64,000 bases of DNA from Gigaspora rosea. Taxonomy: Eukaryota > Glomeromycota > Glomeromycetes > Diversisporales > Gigasporaceae. Shown piece after piece: positions 46,919 to 59,034 of the stretch. Position numbers and translations under genes: made by a program. Each line of letters begins with the position of its first letter. Position 1 is the first letter of the stretch. The stretch lies in contig QKWP01000113.1 of assembly GCA_003550325.1 (NCBI GenBank), positions 277,089-341,088 on the forward strand. Direction: 5' to 3'. The notes below the pieces were generated by a model. It was not told the DNA's origin. It searched no databases and saw nothing but the letters and a program-made list of their open reading frames with translations.

Positions 46919-47663
46919 CAGTGATTGTAAATAACCTCAAAATGACTGGTCATTTGAGGTCATTCAAATTTGTATCATTTGGAAATAACTCATAACCAAA
47001 TGACTAGGGTCATTTGGTCATTAGATCATTTTAGCTATAATTAACATCCTATCAATCACATTAATTATTAATTGTCATGCCATTTGAAATTCTAAAAAGA
47101 TTTATCTGGTATATAATTTTGTAAGGGCAGTGTCATTAATCACCTGATTATTTTTTATCAGAGGCCTACCCACCTCCCTCTTTCTTAATATATAAATAGT
47201 CAGGTTCTTATATATAATTTTAACTTTTTTTACCCTCCCCTCCCCCCTAAAAAATCACCTGATTTTTGTTACTCCCCTAATTGGTAAATTATTATTATTC
47301 ACGAACTTTTTTTTAAATATATTATCTTTTCTAGTGTTTTTTTCTTAATCACTTTATGGATTGTTGCTTTACAACAGGCATTAGTTATTTAGCAAAAATG
47401 CAAATGCCACTCATTTATCGAATAAAGATTGGTCATTTGGGGTCATCATTCATTTATTACATATAATAATATTTATTGGATAGCATCTAGCAACATTTCA
47501 TTTACAGAGAACAATAATTAATTATGATTGGCTAAAATTTATTATATAATCAATTAACTAGAGTTAAATAACCTTCTTACATCATTTGAGCTATAAAATA
47601 ACCAATGACTGGTCATTAGTCATGTGAGTCATTTGGGTCATTTAAAGTCATTTACCTTCCCTG
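46919..47663. mobile_element. 745-bp non-autonomous hAT element
   Basis: Ends CAGTGATTGTAAATAACCTC and (reversed) CAGGGAAGGTAAATGACTTT are hAT-like. A perfect 8-bp duplication ATTGAAGT flanks it (46911-46918 and 47664-47671). Subterminal regions are dense in AAATGAC / GGTCATTTG words in both orientations. No transposase. Confidence 0.93.
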
Positions 47664-47896
47664 ATTGAAGTTACTGTTTTTGTATTAAAGTTAATATAAT
47701 TAAAAAATAAATCATAATTTTTAAAAGATGATTGCTATTTGTACACCAGGTGTATGTACACACATATATTGATATCTCAAAATTCTAATTATATAATAGC
47801 TTTTGAGGTTCTAACAAAATTTTTTATTTTTATTTTTATATTTTTAAAATTTAGGAGATAGTGTAGCACCTGCCCAAACTTTATTAATACTTATTT

Positions 47897-48290
47897 CGTA
47901 ATCCGTGAGTAAGGGAAAGGATTTGATTAGTGATCAGTGGAGTGCATATTATAATCAAAACAATTAATACTCATAATCTGGAGCCATTTTTTAATTTTCT
48001 CGATTTTTGCAAAGCTAACATCTTTTGTGTTTCTATGAAAATTATAAAGGTGAAGATAAAATGATAATATCTCATGGCCCATTAGGTCAATTTTGATAAA
48101 TTCACCACTTTTAGGAAGAGAAAAATCACCTTTATAATTTTTATAGAAACACAAAAGATGCTAGCTTTGCAGAAATCGAGATAATTAAAAAATAGCTCCA
48201 GATTATGGGTATTAATTGTTTTGATTATAATATGCACCCCACCGATCATTAATCAAATCCTTTCCCTTACTCACGGATTATGAATTAAGT
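47897..48290. mobile_element. About 390-bp foldback MITE with about 170-bp arms
   Basis: AATCCGTGAGTAAGGGAAAG at the left pairs with CTTTCCCTTACTCACGGATT at the right; complementarity continues through GCATATTATAATCAAAACAA to near the centre at about 48094. The minus-strand ORF at 47927-48154 lies wholly inside and is not a gene. Confidence 0.9.
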
Positions 48291-50314
48291 GAATTGATAT
48301 ATGGCAGTGCATTAAATACATATATATTATATATCAGTATTAAGACTAGGGCTTTAAAATATATAAACTATTTATCTATAGCTAAAATCTACCAGAGTTA
48401 TCAATATTCTTATATATGTAATTTAATTAACTTGGAATTTGTATATCCTTACCCATCTTCTAGTTAACTTCTATATATTTTCTGCTTTATCTAATATCTA
48501 AACTCCCAAATTGGTATATTAATGCTTTAAGTAGATGCTTTTTGCTTTCAATTTGATGTATCTAGTTTGTATCCTTACTTGGTATACTTGTTATAGTTTG
48601 TATTTCAAACTATATAGCTGCTTCTACTATATTAAGTAAGTATTTCAAGTCTGCATACTATCGAACTACCAACTTTTCTTAACTTTTAGAATCCAGATTT
48701 TAATATATCAAATTTGGTAATTGTGTGAATTTCTCTTTATGATAATAAAATTTCTAAGTATGTTTCATAACAGGTTACTCTATGCTTCTAGAGCTTTTAT
48801 AGTTGGGTAGCATCATAAAGCTCAGAAATTATAACAGATGCATTATTATTTCTTTTTATAGTAATTTTTAGTAGTTGTAGCCCTAGTTACATACTGCATG
48901 TACTTATATTATATTAAATTTTTTAATTGAATTGTATTTGCATAATATACTGGTAAAGACTCATCAATTAATGTCTTTGTACTATTCCAATTATTATTCA
49001 TAAGAAATTTCTTATAACTTTTATTTTTTTCATTTTTGAATTCGATTTTGATTCCTTATATAATTCTATTTTAAAATATTTAAATTAAAAAAATTATTTC
49101 TCTAATTTGATTAAAAAACTTAAAAAATAATGATATTTTACCATTGATAAATTTCTGCGCTACTAATAAGAAATCGTCACCATATTTGTTCGCATCTCTA
49201 ATGCTTATTAATGAAGCATAAAATTCCTTTGATTGTTTACTAAATGTGATGTTTCATCAATATCTAAACTAAGAGGCAAGTTCAAAAAATGATGACGATA
49301 TTTTTGATAACCTTCGGATATTAAAGAGTTTCGTTTAATTCGTGAATTTTGATTTTACTCATTACAAAAAGTGTTTCAAATTTGATGTCGATATTAGATC
49401 TCACTTTCTTTAAATAATGATCAAACAAATGGACGCTCTCAGAGATAGACTATCAGTACATACCCCACGGGTTTTTTCTGTATTTAGATTATGACCATGC
49501 TGTGTGAATTGAGATTATTAAAATACTCTATATATTATTTACAAGACTAATATTTTATATGAACCTATTTATTAAGATCATGATCACATGATTTTCATAT
49601 AACAACAGGCAGTTGAAACTTTCACTTTTATAATCAGAAAAGAGAAAACCTACTGCATTTACTGCCAAGACCAGTAAATAAACTTCTTAATTCACTATTG
49701 TCATGTGGTATTTTACTTAAATGTAATGCAAACCTTCAATTAGATGAACTCCATAACGGTGTCAAAGTTTTAACTAAATTTCATGTATAATAAACTTTTC
49801 AGGATTTTGCGTGATGTTTAAAAATTCGAATGGGCATGGCAATTGAATTATATCTAACCGTAAATTATAGATATCTACGGGTTACTTTAAATCTATGCAT
49901 ATTTACTGGTTTAAAATAATCTGTTATTTACAATGTTCGGTGATATCTAATGAATATGTATAATAAGTAATTGGCCGGAGCGTAGCGACGGTCAATTAGT
50001 GTCTATGCAAAGTGATACAAAAATTACTTTCCTGATGTGCTTCAATTGTAAAAATCTTGACAAATTTTACTTTTTTGATATACTTGCATATATATGATGT
50101 AAATCTTATCAGAAATGGTATTTGGAAATTTTTAGTCTGTCCGCACGCGTGTCTATATTTGTGCTTTAATGTTACCAATATATGCATATTAACGCGTTTG
50201 TGTAATATGATGAACATCATATGACATATAATGATACTATATGCAGTAAAATATAGTATTTAAATATTTTGGCTCCTGCTTACAATGCTACGCATTAGCC
50301 TAGTATAAACTGGT
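48291..50314. other. AT-rich intergenic stretch
   Basis: No gene supported. Around 49200-49470 the minus strand gives broken stretches such as HHFLNLPLSLDIDET that might be an unidentified protein relic, too short to name. GGCCGGAGCGTAGCGACGGT at 49973-49992 is an isolated GC-rich spot. Confidence 0.35.
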
Positions 50315-51097
50315 TTTAAGGGTAGGAGTACGTAGATCATTTATCATATGATTTTTGTGGTACAATGAGATTTATATAGAAATTAAAAATGTGCTACTAA
50401 TAAAACTTATTATAGTTGCAACCAAATTTGACTTAAATTTTATAATATATAGAATAAAACGCATGTTTTATAATAGTAAAATTTTAATATAGTATATATT
50501 TAAAAAAATTATACTTCGATATATCATAAAGTTTCCCCCAGTTGGCTCAAATTTCCCCGAGTTACACAAAATTATTAATTTTGATTGGTCGATATCATAT
50601 GATCATCATATGATTTTGTAAACAACTTTTGATACCTAAAGTTTAAATCTTTATAACTTGATGAATATTCAACCAATTTTAATAATTTTACTATTTTTAG
50701 AATCACAAAAACCTGCTCTATAATTTTATTTAATAGTTTAAATGATTTGCTTAAAAAAATTTTTACTAAACTTTAAAAAGAAAAATTGATACCACAAAAA
50801 TCATATGATAAATGATCTACATACCCCCTACCAGTATTGTCACTTGGACATGTCCATACTATGTTTTTTGTCCAACGTCCAAGATTGTCCAAAATCGTCC
50901 AAGCCTATGTCCCATGTTTAACTAATCAATAAAGTAATTTAAACAAATATATAATTATATATTTTTTTAGGTGCTGGACTCATTGGTGAAAAAATTAAAA
51001 TAGATTATCTTAATAAAATTTTAAGTAATTTTAATTTGAAAAAATGTCCAAAATGTCCAAAAAACGTCCAAGTGACAACACTGCCCCCTACCCTTAA
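50315..51097. mobile_element. MITE with about 55-bp TIRs, interrupted by a hAT MITE
   Basis: Left TTAAGGGTAGGAGTACGTAG, continuing through ATCATTTATCATATGATTTT, is matched in reverse by 50785-50831 plus 51092-51097. Its right TIR is split by the hAT MITE at 50832-51083. Without insert and duplication it is about 520 bp. Confidence 0.8.
50832..51083. mobile_element. 252-bp hAT MITE nested in another MITE
   Basis: Ends CAGTATTGTCACTTGGAC and (reversed) CAGTGTTGTCACTTGGAC, with repeated TGTCCAA words inside. A perfect 8-bp duplication CCCCCTAC lies at 50824-50831 and 51084-51091. Confidence 0.95.
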
Positions 51098-51716
51098 GTT
51101 GTTATTGTAATATAAACATTACAATGGTATTTTAAGCAAATTTGGCTAATATATAATAAATAATCCACAGATAGATTTAAAGTACCCATAGATTATTTAC
51201 GGTTCGCTAATACGTATGATATTTTTTTTTATATGTAGTATATTCTAAAAAATTTGGTTTATTTAATACTGTATCAACACGTAATTCCAATATCCACTAA
51301 TTAAATGCTAACATAAAGCCACTCTAATTTAAAGTTCAATTCATTATTATTATTATATATTTATTTATTTATATTATTTTTTTTATTATTATAAAATTAT
51401 CGTCCGTCATGAGTGTCCTGTACATTTTCACCAATCATTTTGTCATGTGATGAGAAAATGATGTATACTTTTTAATCGTCACTATTTTCAAATTACAGAT
51501 TTTTAAGCCATCCGAGTAGTGATTTATTTCATTCAATGAGGAACAAAATTTGCTCGACCAATAGGAACTTGGGAACCCAAAATTCCGATCTGTGATCGCA
51601 TACATATTTTTTAAAATGATCAGATTCGATCACTAGATCACGAGGATTTTGGCTGTAAAAATTGTACGTACGTACGAAGTTCTTTTTCTCTGATGATACA
51701 TTATATAATTAATTAA
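51098..51716. other. AT-rich spacer with a segment resembling the protease upstream region
   Basis: TGATGAGAAAATGATGTATACTTTTTAATCGTC (51449-51480, quoted only in part as GATGAGAAAATGATGTATAC) closely resembles 54433-54467 upstream of the protease gene. No gene here. Confidence 0.5.
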
Positions 51717-51720
51717 TTAA

Positions 51721-51890
51721 GGCCGTTTGAAGTTAATTTTTCGGTTAACATCACCACCCAGCTGAAGTCTCCCCGAAAATGAACAGCCAATCAAATGTTC
51801 GTTTCATATGTTCGTTTCATTTTACCCCCTCCCCCCCTCCCGAGAGTCCTGGAAAAGTGATGTTAACCGAAGAATCAACTTCAAACGGCC
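51721..51890. mobile_element. 170-bp MITE with about 33-bp TIRs, TTAA target site
   Basis: Ends GGCCGTTTGAAGTTAATTTT and (reversed) GGCCGTTTGAAGTTGATTCT, followed by CGGTTAACATCAC. TTAA flanks both sides (51717-51720, 51891-51894). The uninterrupted relative of the insertion site is at 16871-16890, where a single TTAA precedes TGAAAAAAAATCAATG. Confidence 0.92.
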
Positions 51891-51894
51891 TTAA

Positions 51895-52139
51895 TGAAAA
51901 AAAATCAATGTAATTATTGATAAGTAATTATTATCAGTAATTTATTACATTGCTGTGCATTTCACAATCAATGAAAATCGAGAAAGAACGCATGTTCATT
52001 CAGAATTAAATTCAGAAACGATGTGGGACAATAAGTAATTATTATCAGTAATTTTATTACATGATCTGCATACAAGATGAAAATCGAGAAAGAACACATG
52101 TCAATTCAGAAATGATGTGGAACAATAAGTGAAAAGCCT
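51895..52139. repeat. Minisatellite, second locus, left part
   Basis: Same units as 16884-17399. It is interrupted at 52140 by the element running to 54016 and resumes at 54017. Confidence 0.85.
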
Positions 52140-54016
52140 GTCAACGAAGTGACAGATTATTATTGCGAGATCAGATGACTTTATGACCGGTCATGTGCAG
52201 GTTTTGTTTATGTATCCTTTTATGGCTATTCTTTGATTATTTTTATAATATTTTGTATATACAGGTAATTTTGGATTTGCATATGATTTGTAATTCATTT
52301 TGTTCTGATTATTGTTAGATCGATGATAAGGGTAAGGGATTATGGCTATTGCCAAGTATGGACCGGTGATACGGAAGGAGTATTTAAGGTCAATGATCTC
52401 TGTGAAGAAGGTTATCTTTCTTTTCGCTATCGCTTATCTTGTAGAGGCTGATTCTATCGCCCTCCCTTACCCACCCGAGTCAAGCAAGTGAAACTGTTGT
52501 TATGCCAGGCTCCACGGCTGCGTTAGCAGTGCAAGGACCTGATGTTTTTGATATGCCAGGCTCCACGGCTGCGTTAGCAGTGCAAGGACCTGATGTTTTT
52601 GATATGCCAGGCTTACACGGCCGCGTTAGCAGTGCAAGGACCTGATGTTTTGTTTGGTTCCGCGCAAGGACCTGTTTTTGTACCTGGCTCTACGGCTGCA
52701 AGTGGCAGTGCAAGGACCAAAGGTAGTTGGATCCACGACTGCAAATGGCAGTGCAAGGACCAGTTGTTGTATTTGGCTCCACTGCTGCAAGTAGCAGTGC
52801 AAGGACCAGTTGTTGTATTTGGCTCCATGGCTGCAAGTGGCAGCGCAAGGACCAGTATAATGAAAAGCCTGTCAACGAAGTGACAGGGCGATCATTATTG
52901 CGAGATCAGATGACTTTATGACTGATCATGCACAGGTTTTGTTATGTATCCTTTTATGGTTATTCTTTGATTATTGTCGTGAGATTTTGTAATTGTTTTT
53001 ACAGTATGGACCAGTGATACGGGAGGTGTATTTAAGGCCAAGAATTTCTGTCTTTTCGCTATCGCTCGCCTGGCTCAATCACCCTCCCTTACCCACCCGA
53101 ATTCAAGCAAGCAGTGTTGTTTCTTATGTTATATCAGGCTACACAGCTGCATTAGCAATGCAAGGACCTGTAGTATGTATACCTGGCTCCATGGCTGCAA
53201 GTGGCAGTGCAAGGACCAGAGGTAGTTGTGTCACAAGCTAAGCCTCAACCCGTGACATCGGTACCCGTGATGCGGTACCCGCGAGTCAAGGCCGTAACAC
53301 AAACCCGTGACCGAAAGTAACTCGGGAACCAAAGTCGTTCCGACCCCGAGATCGTAGTAATTAGTCATGGCGTTAGTAATTATATTATTACCACAGCGCA
53401 TAAGAAATGTAGTCACTATAGCGTAGGATAGAGAATAGATTAGTAATAGTATATAAGAGAGACAAAATGTAAACTATTATACTTAGCTTAAACAATAAAC
53501 CTTCCAAGCTTCGCTTTAAAATTAATAAAACCTGTGTTTCATTTTCGCCTTGTTACAAGTTGGCTCCACGGCTGCAAGTGGCAGTGCAAGGACCTGTTGT
53601 ATACCTGGCTCCACGGCTGCAAGTGGCAGTGCAAGGACCAGAGGTAGTTGAATCCGCGGCTACAAGTGGCAGTGCAAGGACCTGTTGTTGTATTTGGTTT
53701 CACAGCTGCAAGTGACAGTACAAGGACCAGTTGTTGTATTGGCTCCACGGCTGCAAGTGGCAGTGCAAGGACCATAGAATGAACCTCGCTCATACCGGCA
53801 GAAACACGTTACCGATTCTCTTTTCAGCTATGAGAAGATTCGACGGTTTTCCCTCTATATGAAGGCATCATATCGTTTGCTGTTGTGATGAATGCATGTC
53901 GCTATGGTGGAAAATGTGATTAGAGCCAATAAGGGTAGCAGCCCTTATCCCATATGTTTTTCAGATTTGTAAATAAAGACGGTCAGTTGGTTTGAATAAA
54001 GTCAACTGATCGAGCA
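52140..54016. mobile_element. TG...CA-bounded repeat element with 46-bp minisatellite, LTR-like fossil
   Basis: The region starts TGAAAAGCCTGTCAACGAAG and ends ACTGATCGAGCA. It is flanked by ATAAG and ATAAT, a near 5-bp duplication, and sits inside the minisatellite. The 5' segment is directly duplicated (52140 and 52861). A 46-bp GC-richer unit (GGCTCCACGGCTGCAAGTGG then CAGTGCAAGGACC) repeats at 52685-52855 and 53563-53775. AATAAA signals lie near 53970-54000. No coding capacity recognised; an old LTR-type element or solo LTR that grew by internal duplication is the best guess. It contains the solo LTR at 53229-53557. Confidence 0.45.
53229..53557 (+). mobile_element. Solo LTR, 329 bp
   Basis: TGTCACAAGC...TTGTTACA has TG...CA ends, and the 5-bp target duplication AGTTG lies at 53224-53228 and 53558-53562. 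A TATA-like TATATAAGAG (about 53450) and AATAAA near the 3' end fit LTR transcription signals. No internal region remains, so it is a fossil left by recombination. The perfect duplication suggests a fairly young insertion. Confidence 0.9.
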
Positions 54017-54180
54017 ATAATAATAATTATTATCAGTAATTTAATACATGATCTGCATACAAGATGAAAATCGAGAAAGAACACATGTCAATTCAGAAAT
54101 GATGTGGAACAATAAGTAATTTTTATCAGTAATTTATTACATGATCTGCATACAAGATGAAAATCAGAATTTTTATTCTT
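54017..54180. repeat. Minisatellite, second locus, right part
   Basis: Continues the units at 51895-52139 after the element between them. Confidence 0.85.
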
Positions 54181-54958
54181 ATTTACATCCGCAATTGTCA
54201 TCTATTTATTTATTTATTTTTTTTTTTTTAAAAAAAAAAGTATCAACTTTCATTGTCATGCTTACTTTGTATCTTTAAACTGAGATATGGATAACGTCAG
54301 TAACATGCATTGGTGATAGAATCATATAAATTTTCGGCTACCATCATGAAAATCATGGTGTTTAAACTGCTATAAAATAAATTATCTAAGAATTAAAATT
54401 CTTTAAAATAAACTAATATCATTTTGTTCATTTGATGAGAAAATCATGTATACTTTTTTTAATCGTCGCTATTTTTAAATTACAAACTGAAAATATTTAT
54501 ACGATGTACGAACTATAAATGTTTAATTGCTTGCTTGGGTGTGTATATATGATTTAACCTTTTAAAGGTATATGTCCGTGAAAATCTGATACCAGATACG
54601 TATTAGCGCAGGTACATACTATATAATTAATGCTGCAAAATTTCGTAGAGTAAATGCGAACTTGGAAAATCAATATTTCTGATTTCGGTGTTCTATCTTG
54701 TTATAGGTTAACGTCAAGTGGATCAAAACTCAATAATATACAATGGTATAACGGCAATCAATATCAGCAATTAAGTGAAAATTTAGAAAACAAATTCCAG
54801 AATCAGATATCGCACTTTAAAAGTTAGACCAACAATTTTATGCGACACAAAATACAACGGCATTCTCAAAATATATAAAAATGAAGCTAGAATGCAATTT
54901 CTTTTTGAATAAAATCACTCACATAACATATCTTTCTCAATACTACACTTAATTCATC
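54181..54958. promoter_or_regulatory. Upstream region of the aspartic protease gene
   Basis: AT-rich, no gene. ATATATAAAA near 54870-54880 is a TATA candidate about 85 bp before the ATG. Bases 54433-54485 resemble 51449-51497, so part of this region is duplicated 3 kb to the left. Confidence 0.4.
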
Positions 54959-56168
54959 ATGCGCGCTTTGCATATATTTACATTCGCAATAGCAATTTTT
55001 TTATATGTTGATGCATTACCCTATGACAAACCTAAAGTGCATACAATTCCGCTAAAGCTGAGATCAATCACTCGTCGCAGGATTTCCAAACGAGCAAAAG
55101 TATCCATGCCATTAAAACATGATAAAGGTTATTATGGACAAATTACCTTTGGCACGGGCACCCCACAGAATTTTGATATACTATTTGATACAGGATCAGG
55201 AGCTTTATTTGTTATGGGCAAAAATTGCGGTTCACCTGCATGCAATAATAAACCTAAATATGATCCAGATGTTGATAGATCTTTCAATCTAATTGAAAAA
55301 GGTGATTTCGAAATCGATTACGCTAGTGGCTTAGAAATAAGAGGGGATTCAGGCAAGACCACTATTGTAATAGCGGGTATTTCGGTAGAAGCACAAAAGT
55401 TTGGAGTGGCTGATAAAGTTTCTGATAATTATGATCGCCCATTGGAGGGTGTAATGGGGATGGAACTTATCGATATAAGTGGCAACCAACAAATCACACC
55501 AATCACGAACCTTATAAATAATAAACAGCTCGATAAACCACAATTCTCTTTTTTGCTTGGGAGAGAAGCAGATCAATCACCAAGCGAATTAACAATCGGT
55601 GGGAGTAATCCAGATAGATACCATGCTCATACACTTACCTTTGTAAAACTAGTAGATGATAATAAGGGGCAATGGGAGATCCCTATTGATGACTTGGCTA
55701 TCAATGGCGAAGGAACAGATCTCGAAGACCGCACTGGATTTATTGATACTGGGACCGAACGTATAGTTATGCCACCTGATGATGCTCATAAATTTTATTT
55801 TAATTATATTGACGATGCTGAAGACAATGGAGATGGGACCTACAAACTAGATTGTAATGCAACATATAAAGTTGCTCTGGTATTCAAAGGTGTGGCTTGG
55901 AAAATAGATCCTAGAGATTTTACAGTTGAATTAGATAAGGATATATGTATTGGAGCTATTATTTACGACGATAATGGTAATTATACTATTTATTTAATGT
56001 AAGTTATTTTTAATCAAAATGTTTAAAATGTATCGCTTTTTTTCAAATTCTTCAGTACCGGAATTAAAATGGGTTATTGGCTCTGCATTCTTAAGGAACG
56101 TATACACCATTTTTGATCAAGGCAATCGTAAAATTGGATTTGCCCAATTAGCTAAAAATAATGATTAA
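54959..56168 (+). CDS. Secreted pepsin-like aspartic protease (family A1)
   Basis: Two exons: 54959-55976 and 56056-56168, joined by a 79-bp intron (donor G|GTAATT, acceptor TTCAG). This donor keeps the conserved C-terminal frame VIGSAFLRNVYT...QGNRKIGFAQLA. The later GTAAGT at 55999 would put exon 2 out of frame. The 376-residue product has a signal peptide (about 1-19), a short basic pro-region containing RRRISKR (39-45), catalytic motifs DTGSG (Asp77) and DTGTE (Asp263), and a likely flap Tyr121. It would cleave proteins at acidic pH outside the cell or in the vacuole after removal of the pro-region. Length and both active sites are normal for the family. No frameshift or stop. Confidence 0.93.
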
Positions 56169-56271
56169 TATAACCCATTATCGCAAATTGAAATTGGTTT
56201 AGCATTCGTTAATATAATACAGTACCGCATTTATTATTAATATATATTGTACAATACAATCATTTCCAAAT

Positions 56272-56690
56272 TTATTAAGGTTAGAACTCTTTGAATGTGG
56301 CCATATTAGTGATAGAGCTATTAAAGAAATAGAGAAATCATGCCATATATTAGAACATATCAACCTTGGAGTAATGCGGCCTAATCGGTGAAGATAGTAT
56401 ATGCATTATTGCACGTTCATGTTGAAAACTTAGTTATCTAGATCTAATGCAATTTAGTATTACCGATATTGCTGTCAAACAAATAGTGAATTCATGTCAT
56501 TATTAGAAAATTTTGATATATATGGCTGTGGTAGTGTTACCAATTCTTGGATATTCGTGCAATTGCGCGCTCATGTCCTAAATTCAGACACCTATAGGTA
56601 GTTTCAGCAATCTGAGAAATTTCTCGTTCATGCCATAATTTAAAATCAGGCGATGATCTAGAAATTTCCGAGATAATAAGTTTGCAGAAA
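56272..56690 (+). pseudogene. Leucine-rich-repeat (F-box/AMN1-type) remnant
   Basis: Plus-strand translation gives LELFECGHISDRAIKEIEKS, then CHILEHINLGV, and further on LSYLDLMQFSITDIAVKQIV and a further CH. These are cysteine-containing LRRs of the F-box/AMN1 type. Several stops and frame changes break it, and no F-box is seen upstream. It lies about 100 bp after the protease stop, probably by chance. Confidence 0.7.
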
Positions 56691-57855
56691 ATCTGTCTTC
56701 TTCAAATTTATTGTTGGTATTAAAAGCTTTCCTTAGAGAATCTATTTTTTCGAAAAATTTTCCACTTTATTTGTATTAAAAAAAATTATTTTTGAAAAAA
56801 TTTCTTTCGTCGAAAAACTATTAATTGATAGAATAGACTCCTCATTTGAGCTAATTCATTTGAAGATATTCACATCATTTTATTAATGAATATTATTTTA
56901 ATCCGATTTTATTATTTTTTATTTATTTATTTATTTATAAAAGAAAAGGTTCACTGCATTTGCTATTTAATGACCATATAAAACATCGTGCTTTTAAAAC
57001 TATCAAAATAACATAAACTCAAACTTTTAAATTCATCAAAATTGAATCTGATTTTATAAGCTTTAAAGCCCGAAATTTAGTTATCTTTAATGTCATGTTT
57101 GCATACATTTATACTATATACGATATACTGTATTACTTTATACTCAGTTCGTATTATACTCTACTACTTTACTAAATCATAACTACTACTATTCGTATTA
57201 TTCATTTTAATGACATGAATTGACTTGGCTACTATGCTAATTATATATAAAATGGAGTTTAAAAATCTTGTTGTCTGCAAATGTCCTTAAAATTACTAAA
57301 CTTAATCATTTTATGATAAAATTAATCACAGTCACTGCAAGATTTTGCTTAACAAGCTGTATGTATACATTCGCTAAATTTATGAATTTATGCTATTAGA
57401 ATTATGCTATAACGATAAAATTTGTAAAAATTTGTAAAAATTTATAGTAAATAAGTTTTTATATAATTTTAATGTTTTTTATGATACAAAAAGATTTTTA
57501 CGAGTTTCTTCTGCTCCAGTTACTGAGTGCGACCTGTTTCAGGTACTGATCTTACTGATCTATATCGATAATGCATCTAATCTCATTTTCTCTACTATTT
57601 AACATGCTTCATTCAAGCAACTAATTAAATATATTAATACAAGATTAATAACATTTTTTTTTCATAAAAAACGGCATGCTCAAATAAGAAGATAAAGTCA
57701 ACGCGATTGTACAAATTATCAAAACAAGAAATATAAAGTGAACATTATGTTGATCTGTTGCTACCTTTTACGTATACTATTCCTTATAACATTAATATAT
57801 TAATTGAGTAACAAATAAGTCATTTTATTGGTGCTCGTATCCCTATAAATTTTAC
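56691..57855. other. AT-rich intergenic stretch, nothing recognised
   Basis: No ORF, repeat or transposon end could be supported. Confidence 0.5.
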
Positions 57856-58176
57856 ATGGGTGGCAATCAATTAATCGACAATCACTTCACCGACATAACA
57901 TTTCACCGACAATTATTCACCGACACGTTCATTTTACCGACAGTTTATTTCACCGAAGCTCATTTCACCGACAAAGTAATTCTGGTCATTGTCGTTAGGG
58001 TTAGGGTAGAATTAGGTAGAATTAGGGCTAAAGTTAGGGTGCTTTTTGAAAAAAAACTTGTAGGTGAAATGAACTTCGGTGAAACAAACTGTCGGTAAAA
58101 TGAACTTGTCGGTGAGTATTTGTCGGTAAAATGTTATGTCGGTGAAGTGATTGTCGGCGAAATAATACAAACCCAT
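57856..58176. mobile_element. 321-bp foldback MITE with about 115-bp arms
   Basis: Arms are packed with TTCACCGACA / TTTTACCGACA words about every 18-22 bp, and the right arm is their inverse (TGTCGGTGAA, TGTCGGTAAAA). The spacer holds GTTAGGGTTAGGGTAGAATT. The two ORFs across it (57856-58098 plus, 58012-58221 minus) are by-products. Confidence 0.9.
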
Positions 58177-59034
58177 TTTACATACGGCTAAAGATGTTTC
58201 ATAAATCATAAAAAGTACCATTGATTTTATAATCGTCTTAACGAATGTATGAATTTATTATGTATCGTGGTATCGATTAGTATTATTTAATAAAGGCAAT
58301 AAAGACACTTTTTATAATAGTATGTATGAATGAATAAAGCAAAGGCGGGAATTACTGTCGTTTCCAAAGGGCCATACGGCCTTTATTTATAATTATTGAA
58401 CCCAACTATTTACATCGCATGAATCATCTATATTGCTAGTATTGCTACAATCATCAATATACTTCGAATTAGCCTTATAACCAAGGATATCAATATTATT
58501 ATTATTCATCATATCATTCTACTAATTTCTCATTCTTCCGATTCCATGAATTCCCCCGGTTTAACTAAATTTCCTTCTTTTTTTAGGAAAAAAATATAAC
58601 TCATGTAATTCATTACTAGAGCTACTTCTTAGTATAAAAAATTTATTATACTTTATAAAACGTGGTGTGCCTCAAGAAAAAAATACAGCGATAGAACATA
58701 ATACTTTAATATGTTAACTTGCGGTAATTGGTCACAATGAAGGTATGATGTAACTTTAAAAATAGGAATGTGGTTCTAATATTAACGTTTATGATAGGAT
58801 AGCTAAATATACAAAAAAAAATAAGCTGCTGAAATTCAATACAGTATTTATTTACATTCATATAACGATAGTATTTGATATTTTCTGAAAGCATTTATTC
58901 TCAAAAAGGAGAAATAATCCAATGATATTTTCCCTTGATCAGCGTTCACACAGTAAAATATATCATGACATCTAGCATTATATCTGTTGAACCGAATTTA
59001 CTAAATTGAATGTTTTCCATAATTACAAATTAGA
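58177..59034. other. AT-rich spacer
   Basis: No gene supported; the minus-strand ORF at 58706-58894 has no recognisable features. Confidence 0.5.

Noticed and set aside
52593-53793. Several overlapping ORFs on both strands in the 46-bp repeats
   Set aside because: They are open only because the GC-richer repeat lacks stops; the products are repeats in several frames.
55977-56055. Protease donor at 55999 (GTAAGT)
   Set aside because: Stronger consensus, but it puts the conserved C-terminal exon out of frame; GTAATT at 55977 keeps it.
11800-58030. True telomere
   Set aside because: TTAGGG occurs only as two or three units inside MITEs, not as a terminal array.
57856-58221. Two opposing ORFs
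   Set aside because: Both lie inside a foldback MITE and encode its inverted arms.
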